Notes under the pieces: generated by a model
Databases searched by the model: none
Told to the model about the DNA's origin: nothing
The model's input: the letters and a program-made list of their open reading frames with translations, nothing else
NCBI RefSeq assembly: GCF_014337215.1
Contig: NZ_CP060635.1
Span: 3,233,501-3,297,500 of the forward strand
Direction of reading: 5' to 3'
From: Wansuia hejianensis
GTDB lineage: Bacteria; Bacillota; Clostridia; Lachnospirales; Lachnospiraceae
Length of the DNA: 64,000 bases
Shown: positions 41,638 through 51,085 of the stretch, piece by piece
Position numbering within the stretch: position 1 is the first letter of the stretch
How the letters are laid out: each line of letters begins with the position of its first letter
Position numbers and translations under genes: made by a program

Positions 41638-44208
41638 ATGAAATTATCTGAGAAAATATTTGGTACGCACAGTGCCCGTGAATTAAAAAGAATCACACCT
41701 ATCGTAGATAAGATCGAATCCCTCCGCCCCGGTATGCAGAAGCTGTCTGATGCAGAACTGACTGGAAAGACCAAAGAATTCAAAGAGCGCCTGGCAAAAG
41801 GCGAGACGCTGGATGATATTCTTCCGGAGGCATTTGCTGTAGTGCGTGAGGCGGCAAAAAGGGTTCTGAATATGGAGCATTACCGCGTTCAGCTGGTCGG
41901 AGGTATTATCCTGCATCAGGGCCGTATCGCCGAGATGAAGACTGGTGAGGGCAAGACGCTGGTTTCCACGCTGCCTGCGTATCTGAATGCGCTGTCCGGA
42001 CGAGGCGTTCATATCGTCACAGTCAATGATTATCTGGCGAACCGTGATGCGGAATGGATGGGGAAGGTACATGAATTTCTGGGACTGACGGTCGGCGTCG
42101 TTCTGAACTCTATGAAGAATGATGAGCGGCGGGCAGCCTATGCCTGTGATATTACCTATGTGACCAACAACGAACTGGGATTTGATTATCTGCGTGACAA
42201 CATGGTCATTTACAAGGAACAGCTGGTGCAGAGAGATCTCGCCTACGCTATCATCGACGAGGTCGACTCCGTCCTGATCGATGAAGCCAGGACACCGCTG
42301 ATCATATCCGGGCAGAGCGGCAAGTCCACAAAGCTATATGAAACCTGTGATATTCTGGCGCAGCAGCTTCAGAAGGGTGAGGCGTCCGGTGAAGTGACCA
42401 AGATGACGGCAATCATGGGCGAGGAGATTGTGGAGACCGGTGATTTCATCGTAAATGAAAAGGATAAGGTTGTAACGCTGACTGAAGAAGGCGTGAAGAA
42501 GGTGGAGAAGTTTTTCCACATTGAGAACCTGTCTGATCCGGAGAACCTGGAGATCCAGCACAATATCATTTTAGCGCTGAGAGCCCATAATCTGATGTTT
42601 AAGGATCAGGATTATGTGGTAAAGGATGATGAAGTTCTGATAGTAGATGAATTTACGGGACGTATCATGCCCGGCAGAAGGTATTCCGACGGACTCCACC
42701 AGGCGATTGAGGCCAAGGAACATGTGAAGGTCAGAAGAGAGAGCAAGACTCTTGCTACGATTACCTTCCAGAACTTTTTCAATAAGTATGAGAAAACTGC
42801 CGGTATGACCGGTACGGCTCTGACAGAAGAGCAGGAATTCCGCGATATCTATGGTATGGATGTTATTGAGATCCCGACGAACAAACCAGTTGTCCGCATT
42901 GATTATGAAGACGCGGTATATATGACTAAAAAAGAGAAGTTCAACGCGGTTGTAGATGAGATCAAGGAGGCCCATACCAAAGGACAGCCTGTTCTGGTCG
43001 GCACCATCACAATTGAGACTTCGGAGCTGCTCAGCAGGATGCTGAAGAAAGAGGGGATCGCTCACCAGGTGCTGAACGCCAAATTCCATGAGATGGAGGC
43101 GGAGATTGTATCACATGCCGGCGAGGCCGGAACGGTTACGATTGCCACTAACATGGCTGGCCGTGGTACGGACATCAAGCTGGATGATGCGGCCCGCGCC
43201 GCTGGCGGCCTGAAGATTATCGGTACGGAGCGCCATGAGGCCAGGCGAATTGACAATCAGCTGCGCGGACGTTCGGGACGTCAGGGAGATCCCGGTGAAT
43301 CCAGGTTCTATATTTCACTGGAAGATGATCTGATGCGGCTGTTCGGTTCCGATAAGCTGATGGGAATGTTCCGGGCTATGGGTGTTGCTGAGAATGAGCA
43401 GATTGAGCATAAGATGCTGACTTCAGCGATTGAAAAGGCTCAGAAGAAGATAGAGGGCAACAACTACGGAATCCGTAAGAATCTGCTGGATTACGACCGT
43501 GTGAATAACGAACAGCGTGAGATCATTTATAAGGAAAGGCGCCGCGTGCTGGATGGAGAGAACATGCGGGACGCCATCTTCAAGATGATTTACGATACCG
43601 TCGACAGCACTGTGGATATGTGTATTGCCGATGATACGGATGGGGAAGAGTGGGATCTGACGGAGCTGAACCGTCTGCTGCTTCCAGTCATTCCTGTGAA
43701 GCCTGTCACTGCGGAACAGACTAAGGGAATCCGTAAGGGCGATTTAAAGCAAAAGCTGAAAGAAGAAGCGGTGAAGCTTTATGAAGAGAAGGAGACAGAG
43801 TTCCCTCAGGAAGAGCAGATCCGTGAACTGGAGCGGGTGATACTTCTGAAGGTGATCGACCAGAAATGGATGGACCACATAGACGATATGGATCAGCTCC
43901 GCCAGGGCATCGGCCTTCAGGCTTACGGGCAGAGAGACCCCAAGGTTGAATATAAGATGACGGCCTATGACATGTTCAACGAGATGACCAATTCCATTCA
44001 GCAGGATACCATCCGGCTATTGTATCATGTGAGAATTGAGCAGAAGGTTGAAAGGGAACAGGTTGCCAAGGTAACTGGAACGAATAAGGACGAAAGCGGT
44101 CCGAGAAAGCCGGTTCAGCGTACAGAGAAGAAGATCTATCCCAATGATCCCTGTCCCTGTGGAAGCGGTAAAAAATATAAACAGTGCTGCGGCCGAAAAC
44201 CGGCTTAA
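41638..44208 (+). CDS. secA: Preprotein translocase ATPase SecA
   Basis: 856 residues, usual length for SecA1. MKTGEGKTLV (Walker A) is near residue 100, IIDEVDSVLIDEARTPLIISG (DEAD-like) follows, then the preprotein cross-linking and NBD2 regions (GTITIETSELLSRML, ATNMAGRGTDIKL, GRSGRQGDPGESRFYISLEDDLMRLFGSD). The helical scaffold has DQKWMDHIDDMDQLRQGIGL, and the zinc-binding tail CPCGSGKKYKQCCG binds SecB or lipids. Start after ACAGGAGCAT. It drives Sec export. Complete and normal. Confidence 0.97.
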   Translation: MKLSEKIFGTHSARELKRITPIVDKIESLRPGMQKLSDAELTGKTKEFKERLAKGETLDDILPEAFAVVREAAKRVLNMEHYRVQLVGGIILHQGRIAEMKTGEGKTLVSTLPAYLNALSGRGVHIVTVNDYLANRDAEWMGKVHEFLGLTVGVVLNSMKNDERRAAYACDITYVTNNELGFDYLRDNMVIYKEQLVQRDLAYAIIDEVDSVLIDEARTPLIISGQSGKSTKLYETCDILAQQLQKGEASGEVTKMTAIMGEEIVETGDFIVNEKDKVVTLTEEGVKKVEKFFHIENLSDPENLEIQHNIILALRAHNLMFKDQDYVVKDDEVLIVDEFTGRIMPGRRYSDGLHQAIEAKEHVKVRRESKTLATITFQNFFNKYEKTAGMTGTALTEEQEFRDIYGMDVIEIPTNKPVVRIDYEDAVYMTKKEKFNAVVDEIKEAHTKGQPVLVGTITIETSELLSRMLKKEGIAHQVLNAKFHEMEAEIVSHAGEAGTVTIATNMAGRGTDIKLDDAARAAGGLKIIGTERHEARRIDNQLRGRSGRQGDPGESRFYISLEDDLMRLFGSDKLMGMFRAMGVAENEQIEHKMLTSAIEKAQKKIEGNNYGIRKNLLDYDRVNNEQREIIYKERRRVLDGENMRDAIFKMIYDTVDSTVDMCIADDTDGEEWDLTELNRLLLPVIPVKPVTAEQTKGIRKGDLKQKLKEEAVKLYEEKETEFPQEEQIRELERVILLKVIDQKWMDHIDDMDQLRQGIGLQAYGQRDPKVEYKMTAYDMFNEMTNSIQQDTIRLLYHVRIEQKVEREQVAKVTGTNKDESGPRKPVQRTEKKIYPNDPCPCGSGKKYKQCCGRKPA

Positions 44209-44225
44209 TGCGCATATTCACGTGA

Positions 44226-44264
44226 TTAACAGGCCGGACTGCGAAGGCATGTCTGGTCTGTTAA
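44226..44264 (+). terminator. Hairpin after secA
   Basis: TTAACAGGCCGGAC pairs with GTCTGGTCTGTTAA over an 11-base loop; the trailing ATATATTTG is a weak U-tract. The next 150 bases up to prfB (44270-44430) are G/C-rich with possible secondary structure but no recognisable RNA family or gene. Confidence 0.5.
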
Positions 44265-44443
44265 TATATTTGCTTCAGGAAGTCCCTCCGCCCAGAGATA
44301 AACGGTGCGGAGCGTCCTGCAAGCCCAATACCAGGCAGCATGGCTGCAGGTATGAAACCCAGCGGCGCGTGCCGGACGGCGCCTGTCAGCGCCCATGCCG
44401 GATCGAAGTCCGCGGGAATAAAAATTAGAAAGTGGGTGAAACT

Positions 44444-45554
44444 GTGGTTGAGTTAGATCAGTTTAAGACTGAGCTGAATTCCTACGAGGGACCATTAGTG
44501 GAAGTGAGGGATTCACTTTGACCTCGCTAATAAAGAGCAGAGGATCGAAGAATTAGAAAGAAAGATGGAAGAGCCGGGTTTCTGGGATATTCCGGAAAAG
44601 GCACAGGAACAGATGAAAGAGCTGGGAAGCCTTAAGGAAGACCGGGACACTTACCGGCAGCTGATAACAGCCAAAGAGGATATGGAAACCCTGATTGAGA
44701 TGGGTTATGAAGAAAATGACCCTTCCGTAGTGCCGGAGATACAGGAGATGCTGGATGAGTTTAAGGAAAAGTTTGACAGCATCCGGATCAAGACGCTGCT
44801 GTCAGGCGAATATGACCGAAACAGCGCGATTCTGAAGCTCAATGCCGGAGCCGGAGGAACCGAAGCCATGGACTGGTGTGGTATGCTGTACCGTATGTAT
44901 ACCCGGTGGGCAGAGAGAAAGGGCTTCACGGTGGAAGAGCTGGACTTTCTGGAAGGCGACGAAGCAGGCGTCAAATCAGTTACATTTCAGGTTAACGGAG
45001 AGAATGCTTATGGCTATCTGAAATCAGAAAAAGGAGTACACCGGCTGGTGCGCATCTCGCCGTTCAATGCCAACGGTAAGCGGCAGACCTCTTTCGTATC
45101 CTGTGATGTCATGCCGGATATTGAAGATGATATCGATATTGAAGTAAAGGATGAAGACATCCGGGTAGATACCTACCGCTCCAGCGGTGCAGGCGGCCAG
45201 CATATCAACAAGACATCATCTGCCATCCGGATCACGCATTTCCCGACCGGAATCGTAGTGACCTGCCAGAATGAGCGGTCCCAGCACATGAACAAGGATA
45301 AGGCCATGCAGATGCTGAAGGCGAAGCTCTATATGCTGGCTCAGGAAGAGCAGGCGGCCAAGCTGTCAGGAATCCGCGGCGAAGTGACTGATATCGCCTG
45401 GGGCAATCAGATCCGGTCCTATGTCATGCAGCCATATACAATGGTAAAGGATCACAGGACAAACGAGGAACGGGCGCAGGTAGATGCAGTAATGGACGGA
45501 GATATCGATCCGTTTATCAACGCATATCTGAAATGGATTGCACTGAAAAAATAA
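44444..45554 (+). CDS. prfB: Peptide chain release factor 2, expressed by programmed +1 frameshift
   Basis: The GTG at 44444 starts a 25-codon first frame (VELDQFKTELNSYEG...), ending RDSL-TGA at 44519-44521. Slipping at CTT-TGA moves to the frame that continues DLANKEQRIEELERKMEEPGFWD to the stop at 45552-45554, giving about 369 residues. The slip site has the classic CTTTGAC with an SD-like GTGAGGG a few bases upstream. RF2 marks are the stop-recognition SPF (RISPF) and GGQ (SSGAGGQHINK) motifs. RF2 senses its own abundance: a lack of it leads to frameshift and more RF2. An in-frame GTG at 44432 is an alternative start. Confidence 0.95.
44507..44522 (+). promoter_or_regulatory. RF2 programmed frameshift site
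   Basis: AGGGATTCACTTTGAC: an SD-like AGGG, then the CTT slippery codon and in-frame UGA followed by C, the known weak-termination context for RF2 autoregulation. Confidence 0.92.
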
Positions 45555-45570
45555 AAAGCAGGAAAACAGG

Positions 45571-45610
45571 TTGGATAACCGCGCGGGGGAACTGCGCGGT
45601 TATCCAATTT
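45571..45610 (+). terminator. Terminator of prfB
   Basis: TTGGATAACCGCGC pairs perfectly with GCGCGGTTATCCAA around a 9-base loop, followed by TTTCAG. Confidence 0.75.
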
Positions 45611-45674
45611 CAGTTTGTTTCCAAATGGTTGGGGAGGGGGAAGGGGGTTGAATACCCGGACGAAAACCATAATT
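45606..45674 (+). repeat. Dispersed repeat copy C
   Basis: AATTTCAGTTTGTTTCCA head, G-rich body, TACCCGGACGAAAA and AAACCATAATT tail; matches copies A and B. It overlaps the prfB terminator and ends six bases before the -35 box of the next gene. Confidence 0.6.
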
Positions 45675-45679
45675 TATAC

Positions 45680-45708
45680 TTGCGAAATACGGTAGTTTGT
45701 GTTACTAT
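45680..45708 (+). promoter_or_regulatory. Promoter of the pheB-hom-apgM operon
   Basis: TTGCGA (45680-45685), 17-base spacer, TACTAT (45703-45708). Confidence 0.5.
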
Positions 45709-45766
45709 CTTCACTGTGAGTACAAATGTTTTTCGTTGGCGTACAGTAAAGGGAATGGTTAGAACT

Positions 45767-46201
45767 ATGGGTGAGAAATATTATGTTGTAAGGGAAAAAG
45801 CTGTGCCGGAGGTGCTTTTGAAGGTGCTGGAGGCAAAGAGGATTATGGACAGCCGGGAACTGACCGTCCAGCAGGCTACGGAGGAGGTCGGGATTAGCCG
45901 GAGTTCTTTTTATAAATATCAGGATGATATTTTCCCGTTTCATGATAATGCAAAAGGAAAAACGATCACATTCATATTGCAGATGGATGATGAGCCAGGG
46001 CTGCTTTCGGATGTTTTAAGGACGATTGCCGCCTATCATGGGAATATTCTGACGATCCATCAGTCAATACCCATCAATGGAGTGGCAACGCTGACGATCA
46101 GTGTGGATATCGCGCCGGAGGTGGGAGATGCATCCGCCATGGTTGAGCATATAGAAGCCCGGTCTGGCGTACATGATTTTAAAATATTAGGCAGGGAGTG
46201 A
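45767..46201 (+). CDS. pheB: ACT-domain protein, PheB/UPF0735 family
   Basis: 144 residues. The N-terminal HTH-like segment (MDSRELTVQQATEEVGISRSSFYKYQDDIFPF) is followed by an ACT domain (ITFILQMDDEPGLLSDVLRTIAAYHGNILTIHQSIPING), matching B. subtilis PheB in order and length. The start is taken at MGEKYYVV (45767); an ATG at 45755 lies directly beside AAAGGGA and is less likely. It usually precedes hom, as here (7-base gap). ACT domains bind amino acids, so it probably regulates threonine or aromatic synthesis, but its exact role is unknown. Confidence 0.88.
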   Translation: MGEKYYVVREKAVPEVLLKVLEAKRIMDSRELTVQQATEEVGISRSSFYKYQDDIFPFHDNAKGKTITFILQMDDEPGLLSDVLRTIAAYHGNILTIHQSIPINGVATLTISVDIAPEVGDASAMVEHIEARSGVHDFKILGRE

Positions 46202-46208
46202 GAAGAAA

Positions 46209-47426
46209 ATGATACAAATCGCAGTATTAGGGTATGGAACCGTAGGTTCCGGCGTGGTGGAGGTTATCGATACCAATCATGCCAGCATCAATAAAAAAGC
46301 AGGAGAGGACATTGAAATTAAATATGTCCTGGATCTGAGGGAGTTTCCGGGAGATCCGGTGGAGAAGAAGCTGGTGCACGATTTTGAGACGATCATCAAT
46401 GATCCGGATGTGAGGATTATTGTGGAGACTATGGGTGGGGTGAACCCGGCCTATGAATTTACGAAACGGGCGCTGCTGGCAGGCAAGAGTGTCTGTACTT
46501 CTAATAAAGAGCTGGTGGCTAAGCATGGACCGGAACTTCTGGAGATCGCGAAGGCCAGGGATATTAACTATCTCTTTGAGGCGAGCTGCGGCGGCGGCAT
46601 TCCGATCATACGGCCGCTGAACTCTTCGCTGACGGCGGATGAGATCGATGAGATCACTGGTATCCTGAACGGCACTACGAATTATATTCTGAGCAAAATG
46701 GCCAGTGACGGTTCCGGCTTTGATGAGGCTCTGAAGGAGGCCCAGGAAAAAGGCTATGCAGAGCGGAATCCTGAGGCGGATGTGGAAGGCTACGATGCGT
46801 GCAGGAAAATTGCAATTTTATCTTCGCTGGCATTTGGATGCCATGTAGATTTTGAAGACATATATACAGAAGGTATTACAAGGATTACAGCTACAGATAT
46901 TAAATATGCCCAGGCCATCGGCACGAGCATTAAGCTACTGGCCACCAGCCGGAAGATAGGGGATGGCTTCTATGCCATGGTCAGCCCGGTCATGATCGAT
47001 TCAAACAACCCGCTGTTCAGTGTACAGGGCGTGTTCAACGCGATATTTATACATGGCAATGTGCTGGGCGATGCCATGTTCTACGGGAGCGGAGCAGGGA
47101 AACTGCCTACGGCCAGCGCTGTGGTAGCGGATGTGGTGGATTGTGCAAAACATCTGCACAGGAATATTATGATGAATTGGAGCAGTAAAAAGCTGGAGCT
47201 GATGGATATCTCTCAGGTTACAAACCGGTTCTTTGTCCGGGTTGCGGGCAGCATGGCCGGAGAGCTTGCCGGAATTGAGGCTGTGTTCGGAAAAGTGGAA
47301 CCGATCAGTATTCCCAGCGTTACGGAAGAGTTTGCTTTTATCACTGAGGAAATGACAGAAGCAGAGTATAAAGAAAAAGCAGAAATGGTAACGGGTATCA
47401 TCAGCATGATCCGCGCCAGGTTCTAA
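46209..47426 (+). CDS. hom: Homoserine dehydrogenase
   Basis: 405 residues. The NAD(P) loop is VLGYGTVGSGVVEVI, with TMGGVNPAYEFTKRALLAGKSVCTSNKELVA, GGGIPIIRPLNSSL, GILNGTTNYILSKM and the catalytic region EADVEGYDACRKIAILSSLAFG. A C-terminal ACT-type regulatory domain (FFVRVAGSMAGELAGIEAVFG) is present. It reduces aspartate semialdehyde to homoserine in threonine and methionine synthesis. AGAAGAAA before the start is a weak ribosome site; it lies 7 bases past pheB. Confidence 0.95.
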   Translation: MIQIAVLGYGTVGSGVVEVIDTNHASINKKAGEDIEIKYVLDLREFPGDPVEKKLVHDFETIINDPDVRIIVETMGGVNPAYEFTKRALLAGKSVCTSNKELVAKHGPELLEIAKARDINYLFEASCGGGIPIIRPLNSSLTADEIDEITGILNGTTNYILSKMASDGSGFDEALKEAQEKGYAERNPEADVEGYDACRKIAILSSLAFGCHVDFEDIYTEGITRITATDIKYAQAIGTSIKLLATSRKIGDGFYAMVSPVMIDSNNPLFSVQGVFNAIFIHGNVLGDAMFYGSGAGKLPTASAVVADVVDCAKHLHRNIMMNWSSKKLELMDISQVTNRFFVRVAGSMAGELAGIEAVFGKVEPISIPSVTEEFAFITEEMTEAEYKEKAEMVTGIISMIRARF

Positions 47427-47455
47427 AGGCCTGCTTTAGAGGAGGAATTATTATT

Positions 47456-48658
47456 ATGAAATATCTTGTGATGCTGGGGGATGGCATGGCAGATGAGCCG
47501 CTGGAGGCGCTGGGAGGCAAGACTCCGCTGGAATATGCGGACACCCCCGTTTTGGACAGCTACGCGGCCAGGTCTGAGATCGGCATGGTGGCTACCATAC
47601 CGGCAGGAATGGCTCCGGGCAGCGATACGGCCAATCTGTCGGTTATCGGTTATGATCCGAGGGAGTATTATACGGGACGGTCGCCGCTGGAAGCGCTGAG
47701 CATCGGCGTCCCCATGAAGCCCACGGATGTTGCGCTCCGCTGCAATATTGTTACGCTCTCTGAAGATGATGTTCCTTATGAGAAGAAAACGATCATTGAC
47801 CACAGCTCCGATGAGATCAGCACAGAAGATGCGGCAATCCTGTTAAAAGCTGTGGCTGAAGAGCTGCAGGATGAAACGTACCAGTTTTATGTGGGTACCA
47901 GCTACCGCCACTGTCTGATCTGGGCCGGGGGCCAGGTAGTTCCGCTGATACCGCCCCATGACGTTTTGGGCCAGGTGATCGGACAATACCTTCCGGCAGA
48001 TAAGAAGCTGAGGGAGATGCAGGAACGGAGCTTTGAGATATTGTCAAAGCATCCTGTTAACCTGGAACGGAAGAAAAAAGGCCTGAATCCCGCCAACAGC
48101 TTTTGGTTTTGGGGGGCCGGTACGAAGCCGGCTCTGTCTCCGTTTTACGAGAAATATAAAAAGCGTGGAGTTATGATCTCTGCTGTCGATCTGCTGAAGG
48201 GAATTGCCGTCGGGGCGGGAATCGAGAATAAGATCGTGCCCGGCGCCAACGGCGGACTAAATACTAACTATGAGGGAAAAGCCCAGACTGCAGTGGATGC
48301 ACTTCTGAAAGAGGGGTATGACTTTGCCTATATCCACCTGGAAGCTCCGGATGAGATGGGCCATCAGGGAAGCGTGGAAAAGAAGGTCCGGGCCATCGCG
48401 AATATGGACCGGAGGATTCTCGGCCCGATCCGTGAGCAGATGGACGCTTCCGGAGAGGATTACCGCCTGCTGGTGCTCCCGGATCATCCGACGCCGATCC
48501 GCGTCCGCACCCATGTGCCGGACCCGGTGCCTTACCTTCTGTATGACACCACGGCACCCGGGAAATATGACTGGCATTACAATGAAAGGGAAGCTGCGAA
48601 AAGCGGCAGATTCATTGACAGAGGCTGTGAGCTGATGGGATATCTTTTTTCAAAATAA
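47456..48658 (+). CDS. apgM: ApgM-like phosphoglycerate-mutase-family protein (possible homoserine kinase analog)
   Basis: 400 residues of the archaeal-type cofactor-independent phosphoglycerate mutase (alkaline-phosphatase superfamily): LGDGMADEPLEALGGKTPLEYA, MAPGSDTANLSVIGYDP (catalytic Ser), GRSPLEAL, FWFWGAGTKPAL, HLEAPDEMGHQGSVEKK and LVLPDHPTPIRVRTH (metal-binding). AGGAGG before ATG. In many anaerobes without thrB this gene follows hom and has been predicted to serve as homoserine kinase analog. The order pheB-hom-apgM here fits, and no thrB is in view. Family secure; reaction inferred. Confidence 0.88.
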   Translation: MKYLVMLGDGMADEPLEALGGKTPLEYADTPVLDSYAARSEIGMVATIPAGMAPGSDTANLSVIGYDPREYYTGRSPLEALSIGVPMKPTDVALRCNIVTLSEDDVPYEKKTIIDHSSDEISTEDAAILLKAVAEELQDETYQFYVGTSYRHCLIWAGGQVVPLIPPHDVLGQVIGQYLPADKKLREMQERSFEILSKHPVNLERKKKGLNPANSFWFWGAGTKPALSPFYEKYKKRGVMISAVDLLKGIAVGAGIENKIVPGANGGLNTNYEGKAQTAVDALLKEGYDFAYIHLEAPDEMGHQGSVEKKVRAIANMDRRILGPIREQMDASGEDYRLLVLPDHPTPIRVRTHVPDPVPYLLYDTTAPGKYDWHYNEREAAKSGRFIDRGCELMGYLFSK

Positions 48659-48668
48659 TGAGTTGGAG

Positions 48669-48736
48669 ACCGCCTGTCTCCGGTTGACGGACTTTTGCAA
48701 TCGCAGAAGCCGGGAACCGGAGGCAGGCGTTTTTTA
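48669..48736 (+). terminator. Terminator of the hom operon
   Basis: ACCGCCTGTCTCCGGTT pairs with AACCGGAGGCAGGCG, then TTTTTT. The rest of the gap to 48946 holds no gene. Confidence 0.85.
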
Positions 48737-48946
48737 CTATAAAAGCCCCGGACGGCAGCCGGGCTTGGGGCATGCTTGCATGCACCGAAGCACGGGTATC
48801 GAACGGGCAAGAAAGTATGAGCAAGCAGGCCGGCAGGAATCAAAAGTGTTGCTTTATAATATGGCTGATGCTATAATTATCTGGTGAAGGTACCAAGAAT
48901 TACTGGCGCCGGATGAAACGATTACCGGTTGCAGAGAGGTCTGAAC

Positions 48947-51085
48947 ATGGATAAAGTAAAAACAAAGAGCGGCCATCGGAACTGGATGCTTCTGTTGATT
49001 TTCGCCGCCGCCGTCCTCCTGCTGGGCGCCGGTTACTGGCTGTATCAGAAGAGCATCGGGCAGGCGGCCTACTCAACCACTGTCTCCTTCATGGAGCAGA
49101 TCGCCGACCACGATCAGATGAATATTGTCAATCAGCTGAACAGCAAGTGGGAATACCTGGAGTCCATTTTGGAACGGATCAGAATGACCCGCAACAGTGA
49201 CATCGAGGAGGTTCTCTACAATCTGGGCGTAGAATCCCGCGCGACGTCTTTTGTACAGCTGAATCTCGTCACGGACCAAGATAAGGTGCTCAACAGCGCG
49301 TACCTGGAATCCGCCCTGGAGAACGCGCCCTGGTATGAGGCATACCGGCAGGCGGAGGGCAATTTTGCCGTCAGATACAGTGAGAGCAGCCGGGAGCGGT
49401 GGGGCGATTATCTGGTGTATGGGATCAGACTGAAGGAATCCATCACATGCGAAGGCGTGAATATATCGGGAGTGGTGGGCCTGGTGCCGATCTCAGAGAT
49501 AGCCAGCCAGATGCGCATGGACAGCTTTGACGGGCGCGGCATGGCCATTGTGATGCTCCCGACGGGGGAGATCATCACGGCCAGCCAGAATTACAGCACG
49601 CCTGACCAGAATTATCTGTATCCGCTGAAAAACGCCAGCTTTCGGAACGGAGGCTCCTACGACGCCTGCAGACAGGCGATAGAGAACAAAGAAAAACTAT
49701 TTACTTCATATAGCTGGAAAGGAAAAAGCTATTATGTGCTGTTTCAGCCGATGAATCACGGGAGCAACAATGGCTGGTATCTCGTGGTGCAGGTTTCCAC
49801 GGATGTGACCGCTGAGCAGGTGAGCACGCTGATTGTCCGTTCCATACCTTTCTTTCTCATCATGGGCGTGATGATCCTGATCATCACCTATTTTGTCTAC
49901 AGAAGCCTCAATTCAGCCAAAATTGCCCGGGCGTCCGAGCAGGCGAAGTCCGCCTTTCTGGCCAATATGAGTCACGAGATACGGACGCCGCTCAACGGCA
50001 TTGTAGGGCTGCACTATCTGATGCGCAGCAGCCTGGACGACAGGGAAAAGCTGGAGGAATACCTGAAGAAGGCCGAGATATCCGCGGAATTTCTCAAAGG
50101 GGTGATCACAGACGTTCTGGACATGTCCAAGATCGAGAGCGGCCAGCTGGAATTCTATCCCCGTGAGATGAACCTGTTCGCTCTGGTGGAAGAGATCAAA
50201 ATTTTGCTGGAGACGCAGGCGGAGGAAAAGGGAATTGTTTTCCAGGTGGACTGCGCGGGACTGAACAAGCCGCTGGTACTGGGGGACGCTCTGCGGGTCA
50301 AGCAGGTGCTGACCAATCTTCTGGGAAACGCTCTGAAATTCACGCCCGAAGGAGGGCATGTGACTTTGACCGTCAGTCAGGAGGAGGGCCGGGAAACGGT
50401 TCAGACCCTATTTACCGTGGCGGATACAGGGTGCGGAATGAGCCAGGAATTTCTGGATAAGATCTGGCTGCCATTTGAACAGGAACGGAGAATCGCTTCA
50501 CAGAGCGGCACCGGCCTGGGCACGACGCTGAGCAAGACGCTGGTGGAGAAGATGAACGGTACCATCGAGGTAGAAAGCAGGGAGGGAGAGGGCACAGTGT
50601 TCCGCGTGGCCATTCCTTTCCCGGCGGTACAGGAGCAAAAGGCCGCAGAACTCTCCGCGGAGGAGGAGAATTCTTCCTGGGAGCTGGCGGGGAAGCAGGT
50701 TCTGATCGTGGAAGATAATGAAATCAACCGGATGATCCTTGGCGCCATATTGGAGGAACAGGGCTGCGTGCTGACAGAAGCAGCAGACGGGGCGGAGGCG
50801 CTGTCCGTTTTTGAACACAGCTCTCCCGGTTTCTTCGATCTGATCCTCATGGATGTACAGATGCCGGTTATGAACGGATATGAGGCGGCCCGCCGGATTC
50901 GCGCGCTTTCCCGTCCGGATGCTGAACAGGTGCCGATATTTTCGATCACGGCGAACGCTTTTCGGGAGGATGTGGAAAAGGCCTTGGAAGCAGGCATGAA
51001 TGACGTGATCACGAAGCCGTTGGATGTCAAACTTTTATTGGTAAAGATTCGGAATCTTAAAGAGCAGGAGGATGGTAAACGATGA
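48947..51085 (+). CDS. Hybrid sensor histidine kinase with C-terminal receiver
   Basis: 712 residues. TM1 lies near 13-35, followed by an extracellular dCACHE-like sensor (about 40-295), then TM2 at 298-320. The HisKA box is FLANMSHEIRTPLNGIVGLH (His near 344). The HATPase has NLLGNALKFTPEGG, VADTGCGMSQ and GTGLGTTLSKTLVEKM. The receiver VLIVEDNEINRMILGAILEEQG carries the phospho-acceptor Asp in LILMDVQMPVMNGYEA and KPLD at the end. No HPt or output domain follows. The ATG at 48947 follows AGAGAGGT. The lipoprotein gene overlaps its stop (ATGA 51082). It probably senses a ligand bound to that lipoprotein or taken up by its own sensor. Confidence 0.9.
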   Translation: MDKVKTKSGHRNWMLLLIFAAAVLLLGAGYWLYQKSIGQAAYSTTVSFMEQIADHDQMNIVNQLNSKWEYLESILERIRMTRNSDIEEVLYNLGVESRATSFVQLNLVTDQDKVLNSAYLESALENAPWYEAYRQAEGNFAVRYSESSRERWGDYLVYGIRLKESITCEGVNISGVVGLVPISEIASQMRMDSFDGRGMAIVMLPTGEIITASQNYSTPDQNYLYPLKNASFRNGGSYDACRQAIENKEKLFTSYSWKGKSYYVLFQPMNHGSNNGWYLVVQVSTDVTAEQVSTLIVRSIPFFLIMGVMILIITYFVYRSLNSAKIARASEQAKSAFLANMSHEIRTPLNGIVGLHYLMRSSLDDREKLEEYLKKAEISAEFLKGVITDVLDMSKIESGQLEFYPREMNLFALVEEIKILLETQAEEKGIVFQVDCAGLNKPLVLGDALRVKQVLTNLLGNALKFTPEGGHVTLTVSQEEGRETVQTLFTVADTGCGMSQEFLDKIWLPFEQERRIASQSGTGLGTTLSKTLVEKMNGTIEVESREGEGTVFRVAIPFPAVQEQKAAELSAEEENSSWELAGKQVLIVEDNEINRMILGAILEEQGCVLTEAADGAEALSVFEHSSPGFFDLILMDVQMPVMNGYEAARRIRALSRPDAEQVPIFSITANAFREDVEKALEAGMNDVITKPLDVKLLLVKIRNLKEQEDGKR

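Noticed and set aside
44265..44430. Possible riboswitch before prfB
   Set aside because: No cobalamin, TPP, SAM, glycine or lysine riboswitch core motif could be recognised; kept only as a structured region of unknown nature.
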